Origin: Streptomyces composti
GTDB taxonomy: Bacteria; Actinomycetota; Actinomycetes; Streptomycetales; Streptomycetaceae
Reading direction: 5' to 3'
Assembly: GCF_012034205.1 (NCBI RefSeq)
Contig: NZ_JAATEM010000042.1
Coordinates: 1 to 53,237, forward strand
Length of the DNA stretch: 53,237 nt
Positions 17,321 through 25,851 of this stretch are shown piece by piece (within the stretch, counting starts at the first letter, position 1; every line of letters starts with the position of its first letter). A program made the translations under genes and the position numbers. Under the pieces are notes generated by a model. It was not told where the DNA came from and made no database searches. It saw only the letters and a program-made list of their open reading frames with translations.

Positions 17321-17349
17321 GAAAGCGCTGCGGGGCGCTTTCCCGCAGC
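17321..17349 (-). promoter_or_regulatory. Two mutually exclusive hairpins between putative precursor peptide and modifying enzyme
   Basis: GAAAGCGC (17321-17328) pairs with GCGCTTTC (17335-17342). The overlapping GCTGCGGG (17327-17334) pairs with CCCGCAGC (17342-17349). Both stems are perfect 8-mers and cannot form together. They lie between the stop of the peptide gene (17359) and the ribosome site of the HExxH gene. Such a structure could attenuate or stabilise so that peptide exceeds enzyme, as in many RiPP operons (inference). Confidence 0.45.
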
Positions 17350-17358
17350 GGCGAGGTG

Positions 17359-17583
17359 TTACTCGGCGCGGCCCGTCTCGCCCCCGCCCTTCATGCCGCC
17401 CCGGGATCGCAGGACTTCGGTGAGAAGGCGGGTGCCGGGCCGGAGCGGAGCGAGCCGGTCCACGGCGGTGAGGGGCAGAGCCGCGAGGTCCGCCAGGTCC
17501 GACTCCACGACGGCAGCCCCGGCCGCGATGCCGGGCTCTCGGGCGGCGGCAACGGCGTTGCGCTGAGCGGGCGGCTGATGCAA
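17359..17583 (-). CDS. Short putative precursor/substrate peptide (74 aa)
   Basis: I start at TTG 17583 because AAGGGGGA lies six bases upstream; a GTG at 17604 has no such site. The peptide has an Ala-rich N-terminal part and a conserved-looking core, ESDLADLAALPLTAVD and then GTRLLTEVLRSRGG. It ends GMKGGGETGRAE. The leucine-rich core resembles the leader-like part of FxSxx-COOH peptides, which pair with HExxH/radical SAM enzymes, but the terminal FxSxx itself is absent. Third positions are strongly GC-biased, supporting translation. It lies 68 bases upstream of the HExxH gene on the same strand. Precursor status is an inference from context. Confidence 0.5.
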   Translation of the reverse strand: MHQPPAQRNAVAAAREPGIAAGAAVVESDLADLAALPLTAVDRLAPLRPGTRLLTEVLRSRGGMKGGGETGRAE

Positions 17584-18524
17584 GGTGCGTCCCCCTTCTC
17601 GCACGGTGGCACGCGATGCCCCGTGTCCCTATCCATCATGGCCACTGATGCCCGCATCGAAAACCATACGATCACGCCACCCGATCATCATGCATCGTGC
17701 GTAGGTACGGATGAGGCGCCCAACTCCCTTGACAGGGCACCTGTTTCGCGTCTCGCGCGGCAACTGGGCCGCGGCGGCGGCCGGTTCCGCGTACACCTCC
17801 GCGCATCGCGCGCTGTCCGCCGGACGTTGCCGGTGGGCCCGCAGTGACCCACGGGCCGGGCACGCCGTGACAGGGCGGGCCAGTGGTGCCGCGGGGACGG
17901 GGTGCGGGACGGCCCGGCGCGGCCCGGCACGCGGCGCCATCAGCGGCGATGCAGCGGGTACGGCGGGCATCCGGGCGGGCGGCGGGCGGGTGCGGCCCGG
18001 ACGGCCGGGCCCGGCGGAGGCCGGTCTTCCGGCGCCCCGGCGCCGGACCGGCCCGAGACCGGGGTACGGCAGAGCACGACCCGCTCCTGTGAGGGGCGCG
18101 AGGCGTGCCCATACGGCCGGAAACCATCCCTCCGCATCGGGAGGCCCGCCCCGCGCCGGATGCGTACGCAAACCGGCGGGGCGTCCGGAGCCCGTGCCCA
18201 ACGGGCGCATGAGGAGCGCATGACGGCACGCGCGGTCGCCCGGACCGCCGGACGAGGCACGAGGGGCGCACACCCCGCCCGTCCGTGTCGCCACCGCGTC
18301 CGCCCCCGGCGGCCGGACGGCGGACGCCCGCCCCGCGAACGGCGCAGCGCTCCCGCGCGCCGTCGGCGATCACCGGCGCCTGCTTCCGGTGATCCACCAC
18401 TGGGCGTGTACGACCGCCGATGCGCCGTCAGCAGGCCGGTACGGTGCGACGGCTGTGGATCACACACCCCGGCCTGCGGCGACCGGCCGAGGGACCGGAC
18501 CTGCTGGAAGAGAGAGGGGGACAC
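17584..18524. other. 941-base stretch without a convincing gene
   Basis: It lies between the divergently transcribed putative peptide gene and the antiporter gene. Open frames exist on both strands, but they are Arg/Pro/Gly/Ala-rich and show no family motifs or good ribosome sites. A relatively AT-rich patch at 17630-17715 (CATACGATCACG and neighbours) probably holds the peptide promoter. The last 100 bases probably hold the antiporter promoter. The rest could be a decayed gene or an untranslated RNA. Confidence 0.5.
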
Positions 18525-19862
18525 ATGAGCGGACCCATGAGCCCCGACGCGCTGATCACCCACCTCGTGGGGGCCTCGGCGCTGATCCTGGTGGCCGCGC
18601 ACGCCGGGGGCTGGGCCGCCCGGCGCCTGGGCCAGCCGTACATCACAGGCCAGCTGGTGGCGGGCATGGCGCTCGGTCCCTCGCTGCTCGGCGGCGTGGC
18701 CCCCGGCGTGTACGCGCGGCTGTTCCCCAAGGAGATCGACCCTGCGCTGACCGGGTTCGCCCAGTTCGCCCTGGTGGTCTTCCTGTTCGCGGTGGGCTAC
18801 GAGCTGGATCTGAAGGTGCTGGGCGACAGGGCGCGGACGACGGTGACGGTGGCGCTCGCCTCGTTCGCGGTGCCCATGGCGGCGGGCACCGGCGGGGCGC
18901 TGCTCTTCCGTGAGCAGCTCAGCGGGCTCGGCATGCCGCGTGACCCGTCCCCCGCCGTGCTGGTGTTCGCGGGGCTCGCGCTGTCGATAACGGCGGTGCC
19001 GGTGCTGACCGCGATCGTGCGGGAGAACGGCCTCGCACCGACGGTGCCCGGCGTGGTCGCCGTCTCGGCGGCCGGACTGCTCGACGTGGTGTGCTGGGCG
19101 GTCCTGGCCGTGACCCTGCTGGACAGCGGCGACGGCCACGCGCTCACCTGGCCCTGGCGCCTGCTGCTCGCCGCCGGATTCGTGGTCCTGATGCTGCTCG
19201 CGGCGAGGCCGGTGCTGCGCCGGCTGCTGTGGCGCCCGGGGACCTCCCCGGCGCTGCGGTCGGCGCTGCTCATCGGCTTCGCCCTCGCCTCGGCCGGGGT
19301 GTCGCACGCCGTGGGCCTGCATGTGATCTTCGGTGCGCTGCTGGCGGGAGTGGTCACCCCACGCGAGCCGGACGGCACCCTGGACCCGGATCTGCTGCGT
19401 CCGCTGAACGACGTCGGCTCGCTGCTGCTGCCGTTCTTCTTCGTGCTCTCCGGCCGGGCCGTCACGCTGAACACCATGGGCACCGCGGGCTGGATCGCCC
19501 TGCTCGCGGTGACGGTCCTGGCGGTGCTCACCAAGGTGGGCAGCGGGGCGGCGGCCGCCCGGCTCGGCGGTCTCGGCCGTCAGGACGCCCGCACCGTGGG
19601 CGTCCTGCTGAGCGCCCGTGGCCTGACCGAGCTGATCGCCCTCGACGCGGGGCTGCGCGCCGGCCTGCTCGGCCCCGGCCTGTACACCGTCCTGGTCTTC
19701 ATGGCCCTGGCCACCACGCTGCTGACCCAGCCGCTGCTGCGCCTGACCCGCCTCCCGGCCGGACGGGAGCGCAGCAGACCGCCGTACGACGCCGGCCCGC
19801 CCCGGCACCTGACGCCCGGGCAGGACGGCACCCGCACGGCCCCGGTCGCCGACCTGAGCTGA
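18525..19862 (+). CDS. Cation:proton antiporter (CPA2, Na+/H+ exchanger domain)
   Basis: A 445-residue membrane protein with about 12 transmembrane helices. The signature GQPYITGQLVAGMALGPSLL (residues 36-55) opens the exchanger fold. ALSITAVPVLTAIV and GLLDVVCWAVL carry the conserved central residues. LLSARGLTELIALDAGL near residue 370 is the KefB/NhaS-like end. There is no C-terminal TrkA domain; it ends in a short hydrophilic tail. The start is ATG 18525, behind GAGAGGGGGACAC. It lies between the HExxH/peptide operon and the vWA-NB-ARC-TPR gene. Antiporters of this class also occur in FxSxx-type and antibiotic loci, but a functional link is only suggested. Confidence 0.88.
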   Translation: MSGPMSPDALITHLVGASALILVAAHAGGWAARRLGQPYITGQLVAGMALGPSLLGGVAPGVYARLFPKEIDPALTGFAQFALVVFLFAVGYELDLKVLGDRARTTVTVALASFAVPMAAGTGGALLFREQLSGLGMPRDPSPAVLVFAGLALSITAVPVLTAIVRENGLAPTVPGVVAVSAAGLLDVVCWAVLAVTLLDSGDGHALTWPWRLLLAAGFVVLMLLAARPVLRRLLWRPGTSPALRSALLIGFALASAGVSHAVGLHVIFGALLAGVVTPREPDGTLDPDLLRPLNDVGSLLLPFFFVLSGRAVTLNTMGTAGWIALLAVTVLAVLTKVGSGAAAARLGGLGRQDARTVGVLLSARGLTELIALDAGLRAGLLGPGLYTVLVFMALATTLLTQPLLRLTRLPAGRERSRPPYDAGPPRHLTPGQDGTRTAPVADLS

Positions 19863-20005
19863 CAGGGACACCCCGAGCACCTGTCCACACTCGAAGAACC
19901 CGCCGAGGATCGCCGGAGCCTCCCGGAGACACCCAAAGATCCCCGGAGTCCCCCGAGGCTCCCGGGAGAGACCCCCGGGGGGGCACCCGGCGGCATCGGG
20001 CACGA

Positions 20006-20045
20006 CGACGGGCGGGGCGGCACAGAGGTGCCGCCCCGCCCGTCG
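20006..20045. terminator. Very strong bidirectional terminator hairpin
   Basis: An 18-base-pair perfect stem (arms 20006-20023 and 20028-20045) closes tetraloop AGAG. It lies between the convergent antiporter and TPR-protein genes, 14 bases before the latter's stop codon. It isolates the two transcription units. Confidence 0.8.
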
Positions 20046-20058
20046 CTGCTCGTCGCCC

Positions 20059-23000
20059 CTACAGCGGCATCGGCGCCAGGTCGACGTCGATCCGGCGGCG
20101 GTGACGGGCCGCCACCAGCCACGGGTGGTCCGGCCGCACCATCCGGGTGAAGCCCTCCACCGCCGTGCGCTGCTCCTCGTCCGCCTCGTCGCCGCGGCCG
20201 AGCCCGCGCAGATCCATCGAGAGGTTCGCCCGGCAGGCGAAGGTCAGCGGGTGCTCCTCCCCTGCGACCTCCTCGAGCCTCGGCAGGTTCGCCTTGTCGA
20301 GCGCGTGCGCCCGGTCGAAGTCCAGCTGGGCGTACGCCGTGCTGGCCTGGCCGAGAGCCACCGTGAGCGTGGTCACATGCTCGGCGCCCAGGGTGTCGCT
20401 GAGCCGGCCGGCCGCCGCCTCCTCCATCTCGTGGGCCTGGTCGAGGCGGCCCAGCGCCCGCAGCGTGGCCGCCACGTTCGCCTGCGCCATCAGCGTGTAC
20501 GCGTGGTCGTCGCCGAAGAGGGTGGCGTAGCGCCGGGCCGTGTCCTCGCCCTGTTCCAGCGACCGCTCCAGATCACCGGCGAGCCGGCGGTCCACGGAGA
20601 GGTTCAGCGCCGAGGCCAGCGAGTCGGCGTGCAGCGGGCCGTAGCGGGACAGGAAACGCCGCAGGGTCTCCTCGGAGAGCTTCACCGCCTCGTCCAGCGC
20701 CCCGTCGCGGCGCAGGCAGACGGCGAGGTTGCGGGCCACCCGCAGGGTGAGCGGGTGTTCCTCGCCCATGGCGCTGCGGGCGCGCCGGTGGACGTCCTCC
20801 TGGAACTCGCGGGCTCCCGGGAAGTCACCGCTCTCCCGCATGTCGATGGAGAGGCCGTTGAGCGTGTTGAGGGTGAAGAAGCTGGCCGGGCCGTACATCA
20901 GCTCCCGCAGCCGGGCGTTCTCCTGGTCCAGCTCCAGTGCCTCCCGGAACTGCCCGCACAGGCGCAGGTCGACGGCCCAGCTGTGGGTGGCGCGCAGCGT
21001 CATCGGGTCGTCCGGGCCCATCAGTGAGCGGGCCAGCTCCGTGGCCTCCTTGCCCAGGTCCCGCGCCTCGGCGAATCGGCCCTGGTAGCGGCGGGCGTCG
21101 GCCATCTCGCACAGCGAGTCGATGAGGTCCTCGGCGTCGACGTCGTCGCTGCGCCGGGAGACCTCGAGGGCCTTCTCGGTGAGCGGGATCGCCTCGGCGA
21201 TCTGCCCGACCTGGCGCAGGGTGAAGGCCAGGCTCTTGGCGATGCGGATGACGTGGATGTCCTCCTCGCCGGAGGCGGCGAGCCAGGCGTTGTACGCCTG
21301 CCGGGCGAGGTCCACCGCGCCCTCGTGGTCGCCCCAGTAGTACAGGAACAGCGCGGTGTCGTAGACCAGCTCGCGCACATAGGTGTCGGTGCTGGTCACC
21401 GCCTGGGAGGCCAGGATGTGCGGCAGCAGCAGCTGGTAGGAGCGCCATTCCAGCGACGAGGCGTAGTTGCCGGGCTTGGCCGCCGACAGCAGCTGGTGGG
21501 CGGCGTCGCGCATGCGCTCGTGCTGCTCGCGGTCGAGTTTGGCGAGGAGCACCGTCTGCAGCAGACGGTGCATCTGCAGCGTGTCGGACCTGGGGTCGAC
21601 CTTCACCAGGGAGAACTGGCTCAGGTCGCGCACCGCGCGGTTCAGCTTGATGGACTCGCGCAGCAGGGGGTCGACCTCGGGCGTGATGTTGACGCCCCGG
21701 CTGCCGCGCAGCATGGACCGCGGGATGGGCTCGGGCGCCATGGCGGCGCAGATGTCCAGCAGCTGCCGGGCACCGGGGTTGCGCTCCTTGATGCGCTCCA
21801 GGGAGATGTCCCAGGCGGCGGCGACCGAGACCGGGTAGTCGGGGGCGGGATCGAGCTCCAGGATCTCCGGGCTGCGCTGGGCGAGCAGATCGAGGTACTC
21901 GTCGACCAGCATGCCGGTGACGGCGCGCCAGGCGCCCGCCTGCTCGATGGCCAGCGGCAGGTCGCCGAGGGCCTCGGCCAGCCGGTCGGCGTCCTCGGTG
22001 CTCAGGTCGGGCGAGCGCTTCTGCAGCAGCTCGATCGACTCCTCGCGGTCGAAGACGTTCACCGGAAGCGGGGTGGCGACACGCTCCCAGGCGCGGTTCC
22101 GGGAGGTCACGATGACCTTGCCGGGCCCGTTGGCCGGGAAGTAGCGGCGCACCGTGTCGATCTCCTCGGCGTTGTCGAAGACCAGCAGCCAGTTGCGGTA
22201 CGGGCTGCCGGAGCGCAGCGCCTCCAGGACGGCCGGCACGGCGGCGTTGGCGGCGGGGGCGCCGCCCGCGGAGTCGTGGCCGGCGGGGGCGACACCGAGC
22301 GCGTCGGCGAGGTGGGCCAGAGCGGCCAGGATGAGGCTCTCCCGCTCGGCGGGGATCCAGCAGATGACGCTGTACTCGTGCTGGTGGGTGTAGATGTACT
22401 CGAGGGCGAGCTGGGACTTGCCGACGCCGCCGAGCCCGTGCAGGGCGTGCGGCAGGACGGCCGCCGTGTCCTGGGCGCCGAGCTGCTCCTCCACGGCCCG
22501 CAGCAGTGCCTGCCGGCCGACGAACGAGGTGTTCCGCAGCGGAACGTTCACCAGAAGGGCCGGCGTTGCGGTCGTGGTGCTCTGCATGAGCTGCTCAGCC
22601 TCCGGGGCTTCGGGGTGGGTCTCGGTCACCGGGGTCGGCAAGGGATCTCCAGAGGAGTCGGGGTGGTCGGATGCTGGATGACTCCCTGCCTGATCATCTC
22701 GGGAGTCGACACCTTCTGGATTATTCATCCCTTGGGGGGTACTTGCGGGCAAATCGGGCGACCGTTCAGTCCCGCCTCCGGGCGTGCGCCTCAGGGGGTC
22801 GGGGTGGATGCGGTTCGCTCGATCGGAGTAGGGCCCGGACAGGGCGCGCATCACGGCGAGTTCACTGCGCACCCAGCCGGCCTCGGCGGGGTCGGGCAGC
22901 GTGGTGCCGACCGGGTCGCGCAGGGCGGCGCGCAGCGCCATGCCCCGTTCGCCGGCGGCCGGCAGGTCGCCCACCACGCTGACGGTGCGGGCGAGCTGGG

Positions 23001-24741
23001 TGCGGGTGGTGGCGGCGAGCAGCGCCTCGCGCACTCCGTCCGCGAACTCGGGGCGCCCTTCGCCCGCGCCGTTCCAGTCGATGAGCCCGCCCATGAGGAT
23101 CTCGGCGACGTGGTCCGGCCCGGTGTCGGGCATGAGCTTGCGCCGCAGCTGCTCGACCAGTTCGAACTCGAAGGGAACGGCGGCCAGTTGGGTGGCCAGC
23201 CGACGGGCCTTCGGGGTGGCGAGGGTGAAGAAGCGGCGCACGGCAGCGGCGGCGGCGCGCGGGAAGCGGGGGGCGCGCAGTCCGGGGGCGGGTGCGCCCT
23301 TGGTGAGGTTGCCGGCGAGGACGACGGGAAGCGATCGGCGCACTCCGCGGTCGCCGGTGACGAGGTCGGCCCAGGCGGCGATCGAGGCGGGCTTCAGGGA
23401 GAGCACCGGGACGGGCAGCGAGTCGTCGCCGGCCTCGGGCAGGGGGCGCATGGGGTCGGGGCCGCCGGGCGGAGCCCAGTGCCCCAAGGCGTCGTTGGCC
23501 GCGCCGAATCCGCCCGCCTCCAGGACCGCCGGGTGGGGGTAGAGGGAGCTGCGGTGGCGCAGATGGGGCGGGAGCAGATGGACCAGGGCGGTGGGTCCCG
23601 CGTGGGCGAGGCGGCCGAGCAGGGTGTCGGCGGCGGGGGCGGCCCAGCCGTGGCCGAGCCCGTCGGTGACGACGAGGAAGACCCGTCCGCCGCGGCCGTC
23701 GATCAGCTCGGCCGGGTCGGCGACGGCGCCGCCGCTGGTCCAGTGCAGCGTGGGCGATCCGGTGCGCGGGACGACGACCCGGACGGTGCGCACGCTGCGG
23801 AAGGCGCCGCTGTGCTCGGCGGCCTCGGCGAGCCGGGCCACCGTCTCCTCCCAGATGCGCATGGTGGGCGCGTCGTCGGCGAGCAGCACCAGGTCGAAGG
23901 CGGTGGTGCGGGCGGGCCGCAGGAACGGCAGCCACAGCCCGTCGGCGATGCCCTGTTCGGCGGTGGCCTCCTCGTCGAGCTCGTGGGCGTCGCGGGAGGA
24001 CACGCGGCGCTGCAGCTGGTGCAGGGCGCGGGCCAGCTGGGCGGTGCGTCGTCCCGGACCGTGCTGCGGCTCGTTGGCGTCCTCGGCGAGCAGCGGTGGG
24101 GCGAGATGCAGGGTGACGGAACCCTCGGGGTCCGGTAACAGGCCTCCGCCGGGGGGCTCGGGGGCGTGGTCCGGCAGCACGTCCAGGGGATCGGGCACGT
24201 ACGGGCCGTCGGCCAGGTCGCCGGACGGCCGCCCGTCTCGCTCACCGGCCGGGACGGGAGCCCTCGGGCCGGCGGAGGAAGGAGCGCCGTCCGCCTCCTG
24301 GTCCGTCGACGCGGCGTCCCGCGGTTCGCGTGTGCACTCGGCTTCCCCGGTGTCCGTCCGCCCGGCCTCCCCGGTGTCCGTGGGCCCGGACTCCCCGGTG
24401 GCGGCACTCTCGGCTTCCGCGGTGCTCCTGGTCCCGGCCTTCCCTGCGCTTCCGGGGCGCCCGGCGGCGGAGCCCCCGTCATCGCGCTGCCCGGCTCCCT
24501 GGACGCCGACGGCGGGGCCGCCGTGGCGGTCCCAGTAGGCGGCGAGCCACACCGCGTCCGCGACCTCCTGCCAGCGCGGCACCTCGTCCTGGGCGGCGGC
24601 CGTGTGCGGGGCAGGGAGAAGGAGGCTCTGGGAGTCGCTCGCGTACCCGTCGGATTCGGGGAACGCCGAAGGAGGCGACGACCCCGACACTGGTCCGCCA
24701 CCGGATCCGGATGCGCGCTCCCTGGGAAAGCCGTTGTCCAT
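20059..24741 (-). CDS. vWA-like (SAV_2336 N-terminal) / NB-ARC / TPR protein, FxSxx-COOH-system TPR type
   Basis: A 1560-residue STAND-type NTPase. Residues 1-190 are low-complexity and acidic. A SAV_2336-like module follows: FDLVLLADDAPTMRIWEE (about 282-300) and VFLVVTDGLGHGW look like a von Willebrand A fold with a degenerate MIDAS (DDAPTM). A linker (about 620-720) leads to the NB-ARC NTPase with P-loop HGLGGVGKSQLAL (about 766-776), Walker B LLVFDNAEE, VIVTSRN and LGDLPLAIEQAG. About nine kinesin-light-chain-type TPRs of some 42 residues fill 1120-1560 (pattern HPLTLRVARNLAVCLRR). ATG 24741 directly follows the MoxR gene's TGA, so translation is coupled. The TPRs probably sense a ligand or peptide and the NTPase acts as a switch. 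Related genes are annotated in FxSxx-COOH systems. Confidence 0.85.
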   Translation of the reverse strand: MDNGFPRERASGSGGGPVSGSSPPSAFPESDGYASDSQSLLLPAPHTAAAQDEVPRWQEVADAVWLAAYWDRHGGPAVGVQGAGQRDDGGSAAGRPGSAGKAGTRSTAEAESAATGESGPTDTGEAGRTDTGEAECTREPRDAASTDQEADGAPSSAGPRAPVPAGERDGRPSGDLADGPYVPDPLDVLPDHAPEPPGGGLLPDPEGSVTLHLAPPLLAEDANEPQHGPGRRTAQLARALHQLQRRVSSRDAHELDEEATAEQGIADGLWLPFLRPARTTAFDLVLLADDAPTMRIWEETVARLAEAAEHSGAFRSVRTVRVVVPRTGSPTLHWTSGGAVADPAELIDGRGGRVFLVVTDGLGHGWAAPAADTLLGRLAHAGPTALVHLLPPHLRHRSSLYPHPAVLEAGGFGAANDALGHWAPPGGPDPMRPLPEAGDDSLPVPVLSLKPASIAAWADLVTGDRGVRRSLPVVLAGNLTKGAPAPGLRAPRFPRAAAAAVRRFFTLATPKARRLATQLAAVPFEFELVEQLRRKLMPDTGPDHVAEILMGGLIDWNGAGEGRPEFADGVREALLAATTRTQLARTVSVVGDLPAAGERGMALRAALRDPVGTTLPDPAEAGWVRSELAVMRALSGPYSDRANRIHPDPLRRTPGGGTERSPDLPASTPQGMNNPEGVDSRDDQAGSHPASDHPDSSGDPLPTPVTETHPEAPEAEQLMQSTTTATPALLVNVPLRNTSFVGRQALLRAVEEQLGAQDTAAVLPHALHGLGGVGKSQLALEYIYTHQHEYSVICWIPAERESLILAALAHLADALGVAPAGHDSAGGAPAANAAVPAVLEALRSGSPYRNWLLVFDNAEEIDTVRRYFPANGPGKVIVTSRNRAWERVATPLPVNVFDREESIELLQKRSPDLSTEDADRLAEALGDLPLAIEQAGAWRAVTGMLVDEYLDLLAQRSPEILELDPAPDYPVSVAAAWDISLERIKERNPGARQLLDICAAMAPEPIPRSMLRGSRGVNITPEVDPLLRESIKLNRAVRDLSQFSLVKVDPRSDTLQMHRLLQTVLLAKLDREQHERMRDAAHQLLSAAKPGNYASSLEWRSYQLLLPHILASQAVTSTDTYVRELVYDTALFLYYWGDHEGAVDLARQAYNAWLAASGEEDIHVIRIAKSLAFTLRQVGQIAEAIPLTEKALEVSRRSDDVDAEDLIDSLCEMADARRYQGRFAEARDLGKEATELARSLMGPDDPMTLRATHSWAVDLRLCGQFREALELDQENARLRELMYGPASFFTLNTLNGLSIDMRESGDFPGAREFQEDVHRRARSAMGEEHPLTLRVARNLAVCLRRDGALDEAVKLSEETLRRFLSRYGPLHADSLASALNLSVDRRLAGDLERSLEQGEDTARRYATLFGDDHAYTLMAQANVAATLRALGRLDQAHEMEEAAAGRLSDTLGAEHVTTLTVALGQASTAYAQLDFDRAHALDKANLPRLEEVAGEEHPLTFACRANLSMDLRGLGRGDEADEEQRTAVEGFTRMVRPDHPWLVAARHRRRIDVDLAPMPL

Positions 24742-25851
24742 TCAGCGGCCCTTCGCGAGGTCGCGGAGGAGCATTTCCACGAGCTTACGCCCGTTTCCGC
24801 CGACCTGGAAACCACCCAGGGTAGTGATCTGGACAGCGTTGAGTAGCTGATCCAGGGAGTGCGTACCGCCGGCCTGGACCCGCTGCAGGAACAGGTCCAC
24901 CAGCTCCTCGGTGCCCTCGGGGTGCTCACCCAGATGCCGCTTCACCATGGCGAGCAGCCGCTCGCGGGTGGGCGTGCGCAGTTCGAGCGGCAGACAACGC
25001 CTGCGGAAGGCGGCCGGAAACTCCCGTTCGCCGTTGCTGGTGATCACCACGACCGGGAACTCCCGGCACTCGACCCGCCCTTGGCGCACCTCGGCGCGGA
25101 CCCCGGGGTCGCTGGTGTGGACGCTCGCGGTCTCGGCGGCGTCGCGGACCAGCTCCGGGACGTCATAGCTTCCGTTCTCCAGCACGTGCAACAGGTCGTT
25201 CGGCAGGTCGATGTCGCTCTTGTCGAGCTCGTCGACAAGAAGCACCCGCGGACGATCGTAGGGCAGAAGCGCGGTGCCGAGTGGCCCGAGGGTGATGAAA
25301 TCCCCGAGGAGTGGCGGAAGTTGACGTTCATTCAATACGACGCCGGGCTCGGGCTGCTCGGACAGGTCTGCGAAGGCGGCACCTCCCGGGCCGCCGCGCA
25401 GCCCCGCCTGCCAGGCGGCGATGGCCTGGGCGCGCCCCATGGCATCGTGGTTGTAGAGGCCGTCCTTCAGCGTCGTACGGCTGACGATGTTCCACTCCAG
25501 AACCCGGCCGAGCCCCAGTTCCCGGGCGATCACATGGGCCAGGGTGGACTTGCCGACGCCTGGCGGTCCGGTGATCAGCAGCGGGCGGCGCAGCAGCAGT
25601 GCGGCGTTGACGACGTCGATCTCGTCGGAGCCGAGCTGCGGGGTGAGCTCGTCGGGGCCGATGCGGCGCAGCGCGGCCTCGGGGTCGTCGGGCGGCGGGG
25701 GCAGGGCCGGGCCGCCCCGGAAGCGGCGCCAGGGCGGGGCCGGCGGCAGGACCGGCGGGGTCCGCGGGGCCATGCCGGTGGCGTGGAAGACCCGCCAGCC
25801 GTCGGGGGCCGGGGCGGGGGACACGGTCGCCTGCTCCTCCTGCGCGGTCAT
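24742..25851 (-). CDS. MoxR-type AAA+ ATPase
   Basis: A 369-residue ATPase. The N-terminal 75 residues are proline-rich. Walker A is ITGPPGVGKST (93-103), Walker B is VLLVDELDKSDIDLPNDLL, sensor 1 is VVITSNGEREFP, and FRRRCLPLELRTPTRERL carries the arginine finger region. MoxR ATPases remodel or load partner proteins, often a vWA-domain partner. Here the vWA-like partner is encoded directly downstream (TGA then ATG with no gap), and the VMAP protein directly upstream (ATGA overlap at 25848-25851). This is the middle gene of a vWA-MoxR-VMAP ternary NTP-dependent conflict system, as defined by comparative genomics. The start at 25851 is fixed by the overlap. Confidence 0.9.
   Translation of the reverse strand: MTAQEEQATVSPAPAPDGWRVFHATGMAPRTPPVLPPAPPWRRFRGGPALPPPPDDPEAALRRIGPDELTPQLGSDEIDVVNAALLLRRPLLITGPPGVGKSTLAHVIARELGLGRVLEWNIVSRTTLKDGLYNHDAMGRAQAIAAWQAGLRGGPGGAAFADLSEQPEPGVVLNERQLPPLLGDFITLGPLGTALLPYDRPRVLLVDELDKSDIDLPNDLLHVLENGSYDVPELVRDAAETASVHTSDPGVRAEVRQGRVECREFPVVVITSNGEREFPAAFRRRCLPLELRTPTRERLLAMVKRHLGEHPEGTEELVDLFLQRVQAGGTHSLDQLLNAVQITTLGGFQVGGNGRKLVEMLLRDLAKGR

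Noticed and set aside
17902..18528. A 208-codon plus-strand frame before the antiporter
   Set aside because: Arg/Pro/Gly-rich with many cysteines, no ribosome site and no motif; it overlaps the antiporter start region. Not called as a gene.
21253..24138. A 961-codon plus-strand open frame opposite the TPR/NB-ARC gene
   Set aside because: It is a mirror of the real gene caused by high GC content. It is Gly/Gln/Val/Arg-rich, has no motifs and lacks a ribosome site, while the minus-strand protein has clear domains.
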